Assembly: GCF_050942215.1 (NCBI RefSeq)
Contig: NZ_CP192056.1
Location: 2,108,001-2,172,000, forward strand
Source of the DNA: Sphaerimonospora sp050942215
Lineage (GTDB): Bacteria > Actinomycetota > Actinomycetes > Streptosporangiales > Streptosporangiaceae
Length of the DNA: 64,000 nucleotides
Direction of reading: 5' to 3'
Positions 38,855-47,700 of this stretch are shown in pieces. How positions within the stretch are numbered: position 1 is the stretch's first letter; the number at the start of each line of letters is the position of its first letter. The notes beneath the pieces are model-generated. The model was not told where the DNA came from, did not search any database, and saw only the letters and a program-made list of their open reading frames with translations. The translations under genes were made by a program, and so were the position numbers.

Positions 38855-38885
38855 TATCACTTAAGGCCGCCATAGTGATATCACT
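38855..38885. promoter_or_regulatory. Three TATCACT half-sites upstream of the RHH antitoxin
   Basis: TATCACT at 38855-38861, its inverse AGTGATA at 38874-38880, and a third half-site making AGTGATATCACT (38874-38885), a perfect 12-bp palindrome. They begin 10 bp upstream of the antitoxin start, as expected for autorepression by an RHH-type antitoxin. Confidence 0.7.
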
Positions 38886-38959
38886 CGCTCTGGCCCTGCG
38901 GAAGTCGGCCTGAGTGGCAACAGTGAATAGCTCACGAATATATGCGACTGATTTGAGCC

Positions 38960-38975
38960 GATAACCAGGGTTATC
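38960..38975. promoter_or_regulatory. Perfect 16-bp palindrome upstream of rmuC
   Basis: GATAACCAGGGTTATC, 148 bp before the rmuC ATG. It shares GATAAC at one end and TTATC at the other with the palindrome at 37711-37726 upstream of the restriction operon. A shared regulator for the two transcription units is the simplest explanation. Confidence 0.55.
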
Positions 38976-39122
38976 AGGTTCACAGAAGAATTTCGGCCCT
39001 TTGCGGCCTACGGTGTGTTCCGCCGGGGCCGTGCTCTCTCGTGACGGCCGTTCTCCGGTGGCTGCGACTTCCCCCTGCGGGTCCTGAACGGATCCGTGTG
39101 GCACACCACAAGGAGTTTCCCC

Positions 39123-40751
39123 ATGTTGTTGTCGATCCTGCTCGCCCTCGCCTGCGCCGCGATCGCCTACCTCGTCGCCCGTAGCCGTACCGCTGCCGAG
39201 CGTGCCGACCTGAAGGTCGCCCAGGAGCAGCAGCGTCAGGCCCACACGCAGATGGACGATCTTCGCTCGGAGCGAGACAAGGCACAGGAGCGTGCCGCCG
39301 GCCTCGAGCGGGAGCACATCGAGGCGTTCACCAAGATCAAGACGTCCGGTGAGGAGATCGTCGGACTGAAGACCACTTTGGAGGCGACGTACACGGATCT
39401 TCGGCGCTGCCAGGCCGAGGCCGAAGGCCTGAAGGCGTCCCTCAAGGCAGAGCGGGAGCGGTTCGGTGATGCCGACCGTCGGTTCCGCGAGGCCCAGACG
39501 ATGATCGCGGCGCTGGAGGCAAGGGAGACCGAGCTTCGCGGCGAGATCCAGCGGCTCAAGGAGCAGCTCCGGGAGCTGACCGCGCAGAAGCAGGGCCTTC
39601 AGGAGCAGGCCGTCCGGCTGGACGCGGTACGCAAGGAGCTCGACGAGACCCGGGAGCAGAACAACCGGCTGCTGGAGGAGACGCTCCGCGCCACCGCGGC
39701 GGACATGCTCAAGCAGTCCCAGACCGAGCTGGTGGCGCGGGCGGAGGCGACGCTCGGCGCGGTCAGCGAGCCCGTCAAGGACCAGCTGGCCCAGATGGAC
39801 CGGCAGCTCAAGGACTTCAGCACCACCCGCGCGGCCGCGGAGGCCAAGCTCGACCAGCAGTTGGCGAACCTGACCGAGGAAGGGGTCCGGACGCGGCAGG
39901 AGACCCGCAAGCTGGTCGAGGCGCTGAAGAAGCCGCAGGTCCGGGGGCAGTGGGGCGAGATGCACCTCAAGCGCACCGCCGAACTGGCCGGTCTCGTCGA
40001 GCACTGCGACTTCGACCTCCAGGTCCACATCGTCGACGAGGACACCACGCTGCGGCCCGACATGCGGGTCAATCTGTCCGGCGGCAAGCACGTCATCGTG
40101 GACGCCAAGGTCCCGATGGACGCGTTCATGAGGGCGATCGAAGCGAGCGACGAGGCCGAGGCGAGCGGTCACTGGGCGGACCACGCCCAGCAGCTCCGCA
40201 AGCACGTGGACACCCTCGGGAGCAAGGAGTACTTCCGCAGGGTCGCCGGCTCCCCGGAATTCGTCGCACTGTTCGTGCCCGGCGACGCATTCCTCCAGCC
40301 GGCGCTGGACCGCGACCCGACCCTGCTGGAGTACGCCGTGAGCAAGCAGGTCCTGATCGTGACGCCGACCTCACTGATCGCCATGCTGCGCACGATCGCC
40401 TACGCCTGGACCCAGGCGGCGCTGCGGGACAACCTGAAGCGGGTCTACGAGCTCGGCCGTGAACTCTACGAGCGGCTGTCGGCCATGGGCGGCCACCTCG
40501 ACAAGCTCGGCAGGGCGCTCGACCAGTCGGTCAAGGCGTACAACAAGACGGTGGGTTCGATGGAGGGCCGGGTCATGGTCACCGCCCGCAAGTTCCACAC
40601 GCTCAAGCTCGTCGAGGACCAGTTGCGCGAACTCCACGCCGTCGAGCAGACGACCCGGCATCTCGGCAGCCCCGAGTTGACCGAGTCCGCGGCGGCCGAT
40701 CTGTCCGTCAGGGCTCTGCCCGCGCCCGCCGGCGACGACAGACACAGTTGA
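39123..40751 (+). CDS. rmuC: RmuC-family DNA recombination protein
   Basis: Nuclease-fold (RmuC domain) protein thought to limit DNA rearrangements at inverted repeats. 542 residues: N-terminal membrane helix (LLSILLALACAAIAYLV), a long coiled coil (about 25-220) and the RmuC domain (about 260-500) with VRGQWGEMHLKRTAELAGL, VIVDAKVPMDAFM and VAGSPEFVALFVPGDAFL; the D and K of VDAKVP belong to the PD-(D/E)xK-like site. ATG at 39123 follows AAGGAG. It stands next to toxin-antitoxin and restriction genes, facing whiB across a large hairpin. Confidence 0.92.
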   Translation: MLLSILLALACAAIAYLVARSRTAAERADLKVAQEQQRQAHTQMDDLRSERDKAQERAAGLEREHIEAFTKIKTSGEEIVGLKTTLEATYTDLRRCQAEAEGLKASLKAERERFGDADRRFREAQTMIAALEARETELRGEIQRLKEQLRELTAQKQGLQEQAVRLDAVRKELDETREQNNRLLEETLRATAADMLKQSQTELVARAEATLGAVSEPVKDQLAQMDRQLKDFSTTRAAAEAKLDQQLANLTEEGVRTRQETRKLVEALKKPQVRGQWGEMHLKRTAELAGLVEHCDFDLQVHIVDEDTTLRPDMRVNLSGGKHVIVDAKVPMDAFMRAIEASDEAEASGHWADHAQQLRKHVDTLGSKEYFRRVAGSPEFVALFVPGDAFLQPALDRDPTLLEYAVSKQVLIVTPTSLIAMLRTIAYAWTQAALRDNLKRVYELGRELYERLSAMGGHLDKLGRALDQSVKAYNKTVGSMEGRVMVTARKFHTLKLVEDQLRELHAVEQTTRHLGSPELTESAAADLSVRALPAPAGDDRHS

Positions 40752-40855
40752 TGTGGACACCACTGTGTGACCGGACTCCGGCAGCGGTCATGCCGGTCGA
40801 AGCACTACCTCGGTGGGCAAGGCGGTGATGCGAAGGTCATGTGGTCGTATGACTG

Positions 40856-40914
40856 ACCGTGGGGTGTCCCGCGTCCGCGGCGTTGACCATGCCGCGTGCG
40901 GGACACCCCACGGT
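40856..40914. terminator. 17-bp bidirectional hairpin between rmuC and the whiB-like gene
   Basis: accgtggggtgtcccgc (40856-40872) and gcgggacaccccacggt (40898-40914) form a perfect 17-bp stem; the 25-nt loop itself contains CGCGGC/GCCGCG. It lies between two convergent genes, so it most likely ends both transcripts. No U-tract follows. Confidence 0.8.
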
Positions 40915-40948
40915 GATGACGCGTGTCGGGGAAGGGGGAAGACTTCGC

Positions 40949-41263
40949 TCAGGCTACGGCGCTGATGCCGGCGCTGGCGGCGCGGCGCATGCGACGACGG
41001 CGCTCGGAGGCTCGCTCGTCCTCGTTGAGACCGCCCCATGTGCCGTACTTCTCCGGACGGGACAGGGCGTAGTCGAGGCACTCCGCGCGCACCGGACACT
41101 GGGCGCAGATGGCCTTGGCCTTGCGCTCCCTGATGTCACGCTCAGGCTGACGCTCGCCGTCGGGCCCGAAGAACAGCACAAGGTCCTCTCCCCGGCACGC
41201 GGCATCATCCTGCCAACCCCAGCTGGGGCGCGGGCGGGCGAGCTGCCGACGTACCTGAGACAT
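40949..41263 (-). CDS. WhiB-family iron-sulfur regulator
   Basis: 104-residue [4Fe-4S] transcription regulator unique to actinobacteria. Cysteines: DDAACRGED, then KAICAQCPVRAEC (C...CxxCx5C). The G[VI]WGG turn appears as GTWGGLNEDERASERRRRMRR, with the basic DNA-contact tail. Start ATG at 41263 is preceded by a GGTGG element. The DLVLFFGPDGER segment and tail resemble the WhiB3/WhiD side of the family more than WhiB7, but I would not assign a subclass. No sigma factor neighbour. Confidence 0.93.
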   Translation of the reverse strand: MSQVRRQLARPRPSWGWQDDAACRGEDLVLFFGPDGERQPERDIRERKAKAICAQCPVRAECLDYALSRPEKYGTWGGLNEDERASERRRRMRRAASAGISAVA

Positions 41264-41376
41264 GAGAAACCACCTTCGGTGAGAGGTATTTCGTGTTTAT
41301 GCCGCATTGAACGCTTCTGGCGTCCCTGGTACCAACGCCGGGATCAGCCGTGAATGTTCCCGGCTCGGTCGAGCCC

Positions 41377-42294
41377 TCAGGTCAGGACCGGAGTGAGCTG
41401 CCTCAGCTCCGCCAACCTGTAGGTCGAGATCTCATCGGCGCAGGTCGTACCGCACGGTGCAATGCACACCGCGGGTTCGACCACAACCCGAAACCGCGAC
41501 GATCCACGTTGGGTCGTGCAACGCACGACGCACACCGTGGTGTCGCCTTCCGACCGGGAGGATTCCACGGCCACCCCGCCGACCGAGAGTTCCCCCGTAT
41601 GAGACCGGACGAAATGCTCGGCGGCTTGCGATGGCTCAGGGATACCCGCGCGTCCCCGGAAACGGTCGAGGACGACCTCGCCGTGCCGGTACGCGTTTGC
41701 CGCCGCGATCGCAGCAGCCTGAGACATGCTGCCGTAGTAAAGCCCGTGTGGCAAGCATACGAGGTTGGCGGCGTATCGATCGCCGCCCAAATGTGTGGTT
41801 TCCCACACCTCGCCGGCCAGATTCTCACCGAGGAACCGGGCCAGCGGGAGCCCCAGACGGGCACAGCAGGCATTGCGCTTACCGTTTGTGCACACCAGGA
41901 ACAACGGCTCGTTCACCAGTATGCAGGACTTCGGAACCACTCCGTGCACGAGAAGGCCCAGGTCAAGATCGTCGGGATCCTCGAAGAACCCCTCGGCGAG
42001 CCACGGCTCGTCCCCGGTCGACCACCCGACGAACACGTGCAGCGGAGCGGACGGCGCGTCGCGCCGGCCGGGACGGCGGATGAGCTGGGGCCGGATTCCC
42101 AGTGAGGTCGCCCGGTCCACCAGCGTGCGCATGGCGGGCGGCAGCCGCCACTGCTCCGTCCGGGCGGCCCACGGCCCGGCGTGCTCGATGAGCAGCCAGG
42201 TGCGGGCGCCGACGGTCGCGCTCGCCAGGACCGGCGCCTCGCCCGTGTGGAGGGAGGCGGGGTGATCGCAGCCGTTCGCCATCCGGTGGTCCAT
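41377..42294 (-). CDS. Sucrase/ferredoxin-like (iron-regulated) protein
   Basis: 305-residue protein of the Suc_Fer-like family: two thioredoxin-like ferredoxin folds. Metal-site cysteines are in VCTNGKRNACCARLG (about residue 133) and PAVCIAPCGTTCADE near the C-terminus (CxxxCxxxC). A DtxR/IdeR-type iron box lies 16 bp upstream of the ATG at 42294, so expression should rise under iron starvation. Family members are often tied to siderophore use or iron release; no siderophore genes are in the window. Divergent from a metallophosphoesterase gene. Confidence 0.85.
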   Translation of the reverse strand: MDHRMANGCDHPASLHTGEAPVLASATVGARTWLLIEHAGPWAARTEQWRLPPAMRTLVDRATSLGIRPQLIRRPGRRDAPSAPLHVFVGWSTGDEPWLAEGFFEDPDDLDLGLLVHGVVPKSCILVNEPLFLVCTNGKRNACCARLGLPLARFLGENLAGEVWETTHLGGDRYAANLVCLPHGLYYGSMSQAAAIAAANAYRHGEVVLDRFRGRAGIPEPSQAAEHFVRSHTGELSVGGVAVESSRSEGDTTVCVVRCTTQRGSSRFRVVVEPAVCIAPCGTTCADEISTYRLAELRQLTPVLT

Positions 42295-42309
42295 CCCTTC
42301 CCCCGCGAA

Positions 42310-42328
42310 TTAGGTAAGACTAACCTTA
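42310..42328. promoter_or_regulatory. DtxR/IdeR-type iron box
   Basis: TTAGGTAAGACTAACCTTA, 19 bp, matches the DtxR/IdeR/DmdR consensus (TTAGGTTAGSCTAACCTAA) at 15 or more positions and keeps the TTAGG...CCTTA arms. It lies 16 bp upstream of the sucrase/ferredoxin-like start and 5-80 bp upstream of the divergent metallophosphoesterase, so ferrous-iron-bound repressor could shut both promoters. Confidence 0.85.
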
Positions 42329-42407
42329 GCGGATGGATTGGGCAGTCCCTGGGGACAGGTATGCGGAATCTCTGAAACATTCCGCGGGAACCCGCGAAGA
42401 TTGCCCC

Positions 42408-43898
42408 ATGGAGGATTCGTCCCGGGTGTCGGAGCGGGGGGCCGGGTGGGCCTGTCAGACGATCGGCACGTTCGAGAAGCTCCGGCCCGGCCGGAGCACC
42501 TTCACCTGGCTTCGCCCGTCGACCCTCTGGCGGTCGCGGAACGAGATCCTCGCCAGGTGGCTGGGCGATCCGTCGCCGGAGGTCCGCCGCCGATGGGCGG
42601 CGGCACAGCGGGAGCGCGGCGCCGACCCCGACTTCCGCATCCCCGTGGAGGCCGGGGAGGAGTTCTCGTTCCTCCTCCTGGGCGACAGCGGCGAGGGCGA
42701 CGCCTCGCAGTACGCCGTCGTGCCCGGCCTCCTCAAGATCGGCCAGGGCACCTCGTTCGCGATCATCGCCAGCGACGTGATCTATCCGACGGGCTCGGCC
42801 AACGAGTACTGCGACAAGTTCTTCCGGCCCTACAAGGACTACCTCGCGCCGATCTACGCGGTCCCCGGCAACCACGACTGGTACGACGGGCTCGGCGGTT
42901 TCATGCGGGTCTTCTGCGACGCGCCCCCGCTCACCGCGGAACGGCGAGGATTCCGCCTGTCTCCCGCAGGACTTCGCGGCCTGCTGTGGAAGAAGCCGGA
43001 CCGCGTCGACGAGGCCGCGCTGGCCCGGGCCCGCGAAATGCGCGGCCTGCCGGAACAGCGCGGACGGCACGGGCGGTGGGCCGTGCAGCCCGCGTCCTAC
43101 TGGGTGCTGGACACGGGCGGGCTGCTGATCGTCGGCATAGACACCGGGATCGACGGCAGGCTCGACCGCGAGCAGGGCGAGTGGCTGCGCCGCGTCTCGG
43201 CGGGGCCCCTGCCCAAGATCCTGGTCACCGGCAAGCCGATCTACGTCGACAACGCCCATCACCCCTGTCCCATCGAGGGCGGCGGGACCGTCGACGACGT
43301 CGTACGCGACCCGGCCAACCGCTACGTGGCGGCGATCGGCGGCGACGTGCACAACTACCAGCGCTATCCGGTCCGGGTGGGCGACCGGACGATCCAGTAC
43401 ATCGTCTCCGGCGGAGGCGGCGCGTTCACGCACGCCACCCACACCATCCCCCGCGTGGACGTCGGGGGCGTCGAGGAGGACGAGTTCCGGTGCTATCCCC
43501 TGCGGGGAGACTCGCTGTCGTTCTACAGCCTGCTCTACAGCAGGCGGCTGCACCTGCGGGGGCTCTACGTCACCCCCGAGGAGGCCGTGGCGCTGATGTC
43601 CCGCGCGATCGGCAACACGCCGCCGCGGCCCGCCGGGGACATCAGGACGACCGCCCGGATGAGGTGGGCCGCACGGCTGCTCGGCGGCTGGCCGATGCCG
43701 TTCCACCTGCCCGTCGGCCGCTTCTTCCACCGGTGGATCTCGGAGCTGTCCGACTGGGACACCCCGCCGTTCTTCAAGAGCTTCCTGCACATCTCGGTGT
43801 ACGGCGACCGCCTGCGCGTCCGCTGCCACGCCGCGACCGGCTGCCTCCGGCAGGAGATCGCCCCGCCGATCGAGGACGAGGTCGAGATCCCGCTCTGA
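42408..43898 (+). CDS. Calcineurin-like metallophosphoesterase
   Basis: 496-residue metallophosphoesterase. Metal motifs: FLLLGDSGEGD (about residue 88; the usual first motif GDxH is GDSG, typical of some groups), YAVPGNHDWYDG, and IGGDVHNYQRYP with LVTGKPIYVDN (histidine/asparagine ligands). An N-terminal stretch of about 80 residues and a C-terminal region (about 390-490) are not part of the core. The ATG at 42408 is chosen because homology starts nearby; an ATG at 42333, almost touching the iron box, is an alternative. Probably cytosolic; substrate unknown. Confidence 0.82.
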   Translation: MEDSSRVSERGAGWACQTIGTFEKLRPGRSTFTWLRPSTLWRSRNEILARWLGDPSPEVRRRWAAAQRERGADPDFRIPVEAGEEFSFLLLGDSGEGDASQYAVVPGLLKIGQGTSFAIIASDVIYPTGSANEYCDKFFRPYKDYLAPIYAVPGNHDWYDGLGGFMRVFCDAPPLTAERRGFRLSPAGLRGLLWKKPDRVDEAALARAREMRGLPEQRGRHGRWAVQPASYWVLDTGGLLIVGIDTGIDGRLDREQGEWLRRVSAGPLPKILVTGKPIYVDNAHHPCPIEGGGTVDDVVRDPANRYVAAIGGDVHNYQRYPVRVGDRTIQYIVSGGGGAFTHATHTIPRVDVGGVEEDEFRCYPLRGDSLSFYSLLYSRRLHLRGLYVTPEEAVALMSRAIGNTPPRPAGDIRTTARMRWAARLLGGWPMPFHLPVGRFFHRWISELSDWDTPPFFKSFLHISVYGDRLRVRCHAATGCLRQEIAPPIEDEVEIPL

Positions 43899-43948
43899 CC
43901 GCCGTGCCGGCCCGCCGGACTGTCGGTCCCGCCTGGCACGCTGGAGGC

Positions 43949-45568
43949 GTGCACGTTGTGGTGTCGGCCGGTCCGGACGGCGGCGGGACGATCCACCCTC
44001 TCGACGACCGGCCGGGAGGGCCCGGCCCTGCCCGCGTGCCCGACCTCGCCCGGGCCGTACGGGAGCTCGAGGCCGGTCTCCGCCCCCGATGGGTGTGGGC
44101 GGAGGCCCGGGACGTCTACCCGGCGCTGCTGGCCCGTGGCGTACGGCTCTCGCGCTGCCACGACGTCGCCCTCACCGAGGCGCTGCTGACGGCCGCCGAG
44201 GGCCGCGTGGACGGGCACCGTACGGAAGACCCCAGGGGGCACAGAACGGCGGCCGTGCACGGCCGTGGGCCGTGGCAGGGGACGCAGGCCAGCCTCTTCG
44301 AGCCGGACGGCGAGGCGGGGCCGCCGGAGGCCGAGCGGGCCGCTCTCGTCGCCGAGGCGTTCGCCGAGCAGCGGAGCAGGATCGGCCGGACGGCCGACGC
44401 CGGGCGGTTCCGGCTGCTGGTGGCCGCCGAGTCGGCGGGAGCCCTGATCGCGGCCGAGATGAGCCACGACGGCATGCCGTGGCGTACGGACGTCCACGAC
44501 GCGCTGCTGACCGAGCTGCTCGGGCCGCGCCCGGTCCACGGGATGCGGCCCGCCCGGCTCCAGGCGCTGGCCGACGAGATCTCCGCCGCCTTCGGGCATC
44601 CGGTGAACCCCGACTCGCCGCAGCAGATCGTCAAGGCCTTCCGCGGCCTCGGCATCATGATCTCCTCGACCCGGTCGTACGTGCTCAAGCAGATCGAGCA
44701 TCCGGTGGTCGAGCCCCTGCTGCGGTACAAGGAGCTGGCCCGCCTCCACAGCTTCCACGGCTGGACGTGGGCGGACCAGTGGGTCAGCGGCGGGCGCTTC
44801 CACCCGGAGTACGTCGTGGGCGGCGTCGTGAGCGGCCGATGGGCCACCAGCGGCGGGGGAGCGCTGCAGATCCCCAAGGTGATGCGCAGGGTCGTCGTGG
44901 CCGACGACGGCTGGTCGCTGGTCGTCGCCGACGCGGCCCAGCTGGAACCCCGGGTTCTGGCCGCCATGTCGGGAGACCGCGGGCTCGCCACCGCCGCCGG
45001 CGAGATCGACCTGTACGCCGCGCTGGCCCAGGCGTTCGGCGGATCGAGGGAAGCCGCGAAGATCGCCATGCTGTCCGCGATGTACGGCGGGACCAGCGGC
45101 GACGCCCCCAAGCTGCTGGCGGTCATGCGCCAGCGCTTCCCCAGGGCGTACGCCTTCGTCGAGGACGCGGCCAAGGCGGGGGAGGAGGGCCGCCTGGTCA
45201 GGTCGTGGCTCGGCCGCACCTGCCCGCCGCCGTCCGCCCGCTGGCGCGAGCTCGTCTCCGGCCCGGAGGGCAGCAGGGCGGCGCGGGATCGGGGCAGGTT
45301 CACCCGGAACTTCGTCGTCCAGGCAACGGCGGCCGAGTGGGCGCTCGCGCTCATGGCCGTGCTGCGCGGCCTGCTGCCCGAGCCGGCCAGGCTGGTGTTC
45401 TTCCAGCACGACGAGGTCATGGTGCACTGCCCGGCGGACCTCGCCGACGAGGCGCGCGCCGCGGTCGGCCGGGCCGCCGAGGAGGCCACCCGGCTGCTGT
45501 TCGGCCCGACCCCCGTGCGCTTCCCGATGGTGGCGGCGGCCGTACGCTGCTACGCCGACGCCAAATGA
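43949..45568 (+). CDS. PolA-like bifunctional exonuclease/DNA polymerase (actinobacterial type)
   Basis: 539-residue family A polymerase related to DNA polymerase I but without the 5' nuclease. The 3'-5' exonuclease half (residues about 1-190) is short and degenerate. Polymerase motifs: A, LVVADAAQLEPRVLAAMSGD (the usual DYSQIELR reads DAAQLEPR); B, REAAKIAMLSAMYGGTSGD; C, FFQHDEVMVH (HDE intact). The actinobacterial 'bifunctional 3'-5' exonuclease/DNA polymerase' shares these traits. Start: GTG at 43949 directly after GGAGG; GTG at 43958 is better spaced and possible. Convergent with a kinase gene, 6 bp apart. Confidence 0.85.
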   Translation: MHVVVSAGPDGGGTIHPLDDRPGGPGPARVPDLARAVRELEAGLRPRWVWAEARDVYPALLARGVRLSRCHDVALTEALLTAAEGRVDGHRTEDPRGHRTAAVHGRGPWQGTQASLFEPDGEAGPPEAERAALVAEAFAEQRSRIGRTADAGRFRLLVAAESAGALIAAEMSHDGMPWRTDVHDALLTELLGPRPVHGMRPARLQALADEISAAFGHPVNPDSPQQIVKAFRGLGIMISSTRSYVLKQIEHPVVEPLLRYKELARLHSFHGWTWADQWVSGGRFHPEYVVGGVVSGRWATSGGGALQIPKVMRRVVVADDGWSLVVADAAQLEPRVLAAMSGDRGLATAAGEIDLYAALAQAFGGSREAAKIAMLSAMYGGTSGDAPKLLAVMRQRFPRAYAFVEDAAKAGEEGRLVRSWLGRTCPPPSARWRELVSGPEGSRAARDRGRFTRNFVVQATAAEWALALMAVLRGLLPEPARLVFFQHDEVMVHCPADLADEARAAVGRAAEEATRLLFGPTPVRFPMVAAAVRCYADAK

Positions 45569-45574
45569 GCCCGA

Positions 45575-47632
45575 TCAGGCGGGGGTGAACGTGTCCCAGA
45601 GCGCCTTGCGCACCGGGGCGGCCGACTCGGTCCAGTCGAAGTCGGGCGCGGTGAAGGTGATCGAGTAGGCCTGCCCCTCGGCCGTCACGTAGCGCGTGAC
45701 CCGGTGCACGGTCACCTCGCTCGAGTTCGTGTACGTGTACTCCCACTCCGCGGCCGGCCAGCGATAGGACGTCTCGCCGAGCCGGATCTGGGTGTAGTCG
45801 GGGTGGTCGTCGACCTTCAGGTTCTGCTCGGCGGCCACAAGAGCGGCCTGCCCGCCGTCGGCGATCTTCCGTACCGTGATGCTCTGCCCGCTGTCGGCCG
45901 GCCCGGAGAACGTGACGGTCTCCCCTTTGACCGACGCCGTCCAGTCCTTGGGCACCGCGAGCGAGATCCCGGCCTCCGTGTGCGTCCGGTAGCCCTTCGG
46001 CGCCTGGGCGGCCGACGGCTGACGGGCGCCGGGGGAGGTGGCCGCGGCGGAGACGGCGGCGCGCCCCTCGGCCGCCCTGTCCCCGGCGTCATCGGGCAGG
46101 AGGGTGAGCAGCAACGTGACGACCACGGCGATGACGGCGATCGCGGCCACCGCCACGAGGACCATCGAGGAACGGGACGCCTGCTTGCGCGGCGGCTCGG
46201 ACGTCTCCTTGCGCCTGCGCCCGACGCCGGGCGTGGAGCGCCGGGCGGGGGTCTCGGCCGGGGGCTCGGCGAGGCTCCCCGGGGTGCCGGAACCTCCGCC
46301 GGGCGAGCCGAGGTCGCCGAAGCCGCCGAGGCTCGCCAGATCGCTCAGGCCGCCTGGAGGGGCGGACGAGGCCGATGCGAAGGCATCCCACACCGGGGCC
46401 TCCCACGCCGGGGTCGCCGGAGTGGGGGCGGCCAGCGGGGCCGGGCCCTGCGGCGGCGTCCCGGGGGCCTGAGCGTCGGAGGACCGCGTTCCGGGGGTCT
46501 GCGCGCCCTGTGCGTGCGTTCCAGGGGAGTGCGTTCCAGGGGAGTGTGCTCCCGGCGTCTGCGCTCCGGGGGTCTGCGCTCCGGGGGTCTGGGTTCCGGG
46601 GGTCTGGGTTCCGGGCGTCTGGGCGTCGTCGGGATGCATGGGCACGCGGACGGGCCCCGAGGGGGTCTCGATGATGCGCGAGGGAAGCGGCCCGGACGGC
46701 AGGTCCAGCGGCGGCAGCAGCCCGGCCGGGGTGGAGTCCTGCGGGGTCGGCACCGAGGTCGGAGAGCCCGGGCGGCCGGACACGGCCGCGCCGTGACTGT
46801 GCAGGACCCCCTCCAGCATCTCGGCGACCTGCGCGGCCGGCAGCCGGTCCGCCGGGTTCTTGCGCAGCAGGCCGTCGATGACGGGGAGCAGCGCGCCGGC
46901 CCGCTGCGGCCGGTTCGGCTCCTGCGTGAGCACGGCGCCGAGCACGGCGACCGCGTCGGGTCCTTCGTACGGCGGCCGGCCCTCCACCGCGGCGTACAGC
47001 GTCGCGCCGAACGACCAGAGGTCGGCGGCGTGGGTGACCGGACGGCCGCGCAGCCGCTCCGGCGGGATGTAGGCGGGAGAGCCCATCAGCAGCCCGGTCT
47101 GGGTGATGCTGACGTCCCCCTCGATCGCCGCGATCCCGAAGTCGGTGAGCACCACGCGGTCGCTGGTGAGCAGCACGTTGCCCGGCTTGACGTCCCGGTG
47201 CAGGATGCCGGCCGCGTGGGCGTGGCGCAGCGCGTCGAGCACCCGCACGCCGATCTCGGCGGCCTGCACCACGGGCAGCGGCCCGCTCTGCCGTACGGCC
47301 TGCTCCAGCGACCAGGCGCGGACCAGCTCCATGACGATCCAGGGCCTGCCGTCCTCCTCGACCACGTCGTGGACGGTGACGATGCCGGGGTGGCTGAGCC
47401 GGGCAGCCGAGCGCGCCTCCCGGAGCATGCGCCGGTGCGCGGCCTGCATGCCGGCGTCGTCGAGACCGAACGGGAGCATCAGCTCCTTGACCGCCACATC
47501 ACGGTCGAGCAGTACGTCGTGGGCGTGCCACACCATCCCCATGCCGCCCCGGCCCACGGGAGACAGCAGCCGGTAACGCCGTCCGATGAGGCGGCCCTGC
47601 CCCACTGGACCGAGCAGGCGATCGGTCGTCAT
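45575..47632 (-). CDS. Membrane-anchored Ser/Thr protein kinase with repeat linker
   Basis: 685 residues. Kinase domain about 15-275: VGRGGMGMVWHAHD, VAVKEL, HRDVKPGNVLL, DFGIAAIEG, GSPAYIPPERLRG. A long Pro/Gly-rich linker (about 280-500) carries about nine 5-residue QTPGT-type repeats. One membrane helix (SSMVLVAVAAIAVIAVVVTL) leads to an outer domain of about 150 residues (GYRTHTEAGISLAVPKDW...) without PASTA repeats. ATG at 47632 (MTTDRLLGP) is chosen; a GTG 21 bp upstream is possible. Different extracellular domain from the kinase at 13296. Confidence 0.9.
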   Translation of the reverse strand: MTTDRLLGPVGQGRLIGRRYRLLSPVGRGGMGMVWHAHDVLLDRDVAVKELMLPFGLDDAGMQAAHRRMLREARSAARLSHPGIVTVHDVVEEDGRPWIVMELVRAWSLEQAVRQSGPLPVVQAAEIGVRVLDALRHAHAAGILHRDVKPGNVLLTSDRVVLTDFGIAAIEGDVSITQTGLLMGSPAYIPPERLRGRPVTHAADLWSFGATLYAAVEGRPPYEGPDAVAVLGAVLTQEPNRPQRAGALLPVIDGLLRKNPADRLPAAQVAEMLEGVLHSHGAAVSGRPGSPTSVPTPQDSTPAGLLPPLDLPSGPLPSRIIETPSGPVRVPMHPDDAQTPGTQTPGTQTPGAQTPGAQTPGAHSPGTHSPGTHAQGAQTPGTRSSDAQAPGTPPQGPAPLAAPTPATPAWEAPVWDAFASASSAPPGGLSDLASLGGFGDLGSPGGGSGTPGSLAEPPAETPARRSTPGVGRRRKETSEPPRKQASRSSMVLVAVAAIAVIAVVVTLLLTLLPDDAGDRAAEGRAAVSAAATSPGARQPSAAQAPKGYRTHTEAGISLAVPKDWTASVKGETVTFSGPADSGQSITVRKIADGGQAALVAAEQNLKVDDHPDYTQIRLGETSYRWPAAEWEYTYTNSSEVTVHRVTRYVTAEGQAYSITFTAPDFDWTESAAPVRKALWDTFTPA
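46486..46623. repeat. 15-bp tandem repeats in the kinase linker
   Basis: About nine copies of a 15-bp unit (for example ggttccgggggtctg on the plus strand) encoding (Q/H)(T/S)PG(T/A). The copies are in frame and differ by a few bases, so the linker length probably varies between strains by slippage. Confidence 0.8.
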
Positions 47633-47700
47633 CAGAAATGGTCCCCAATTCACCGCCGGAATTTCCGAGGCCGACCACCGATACTAGAGTCAAAGGGCGG

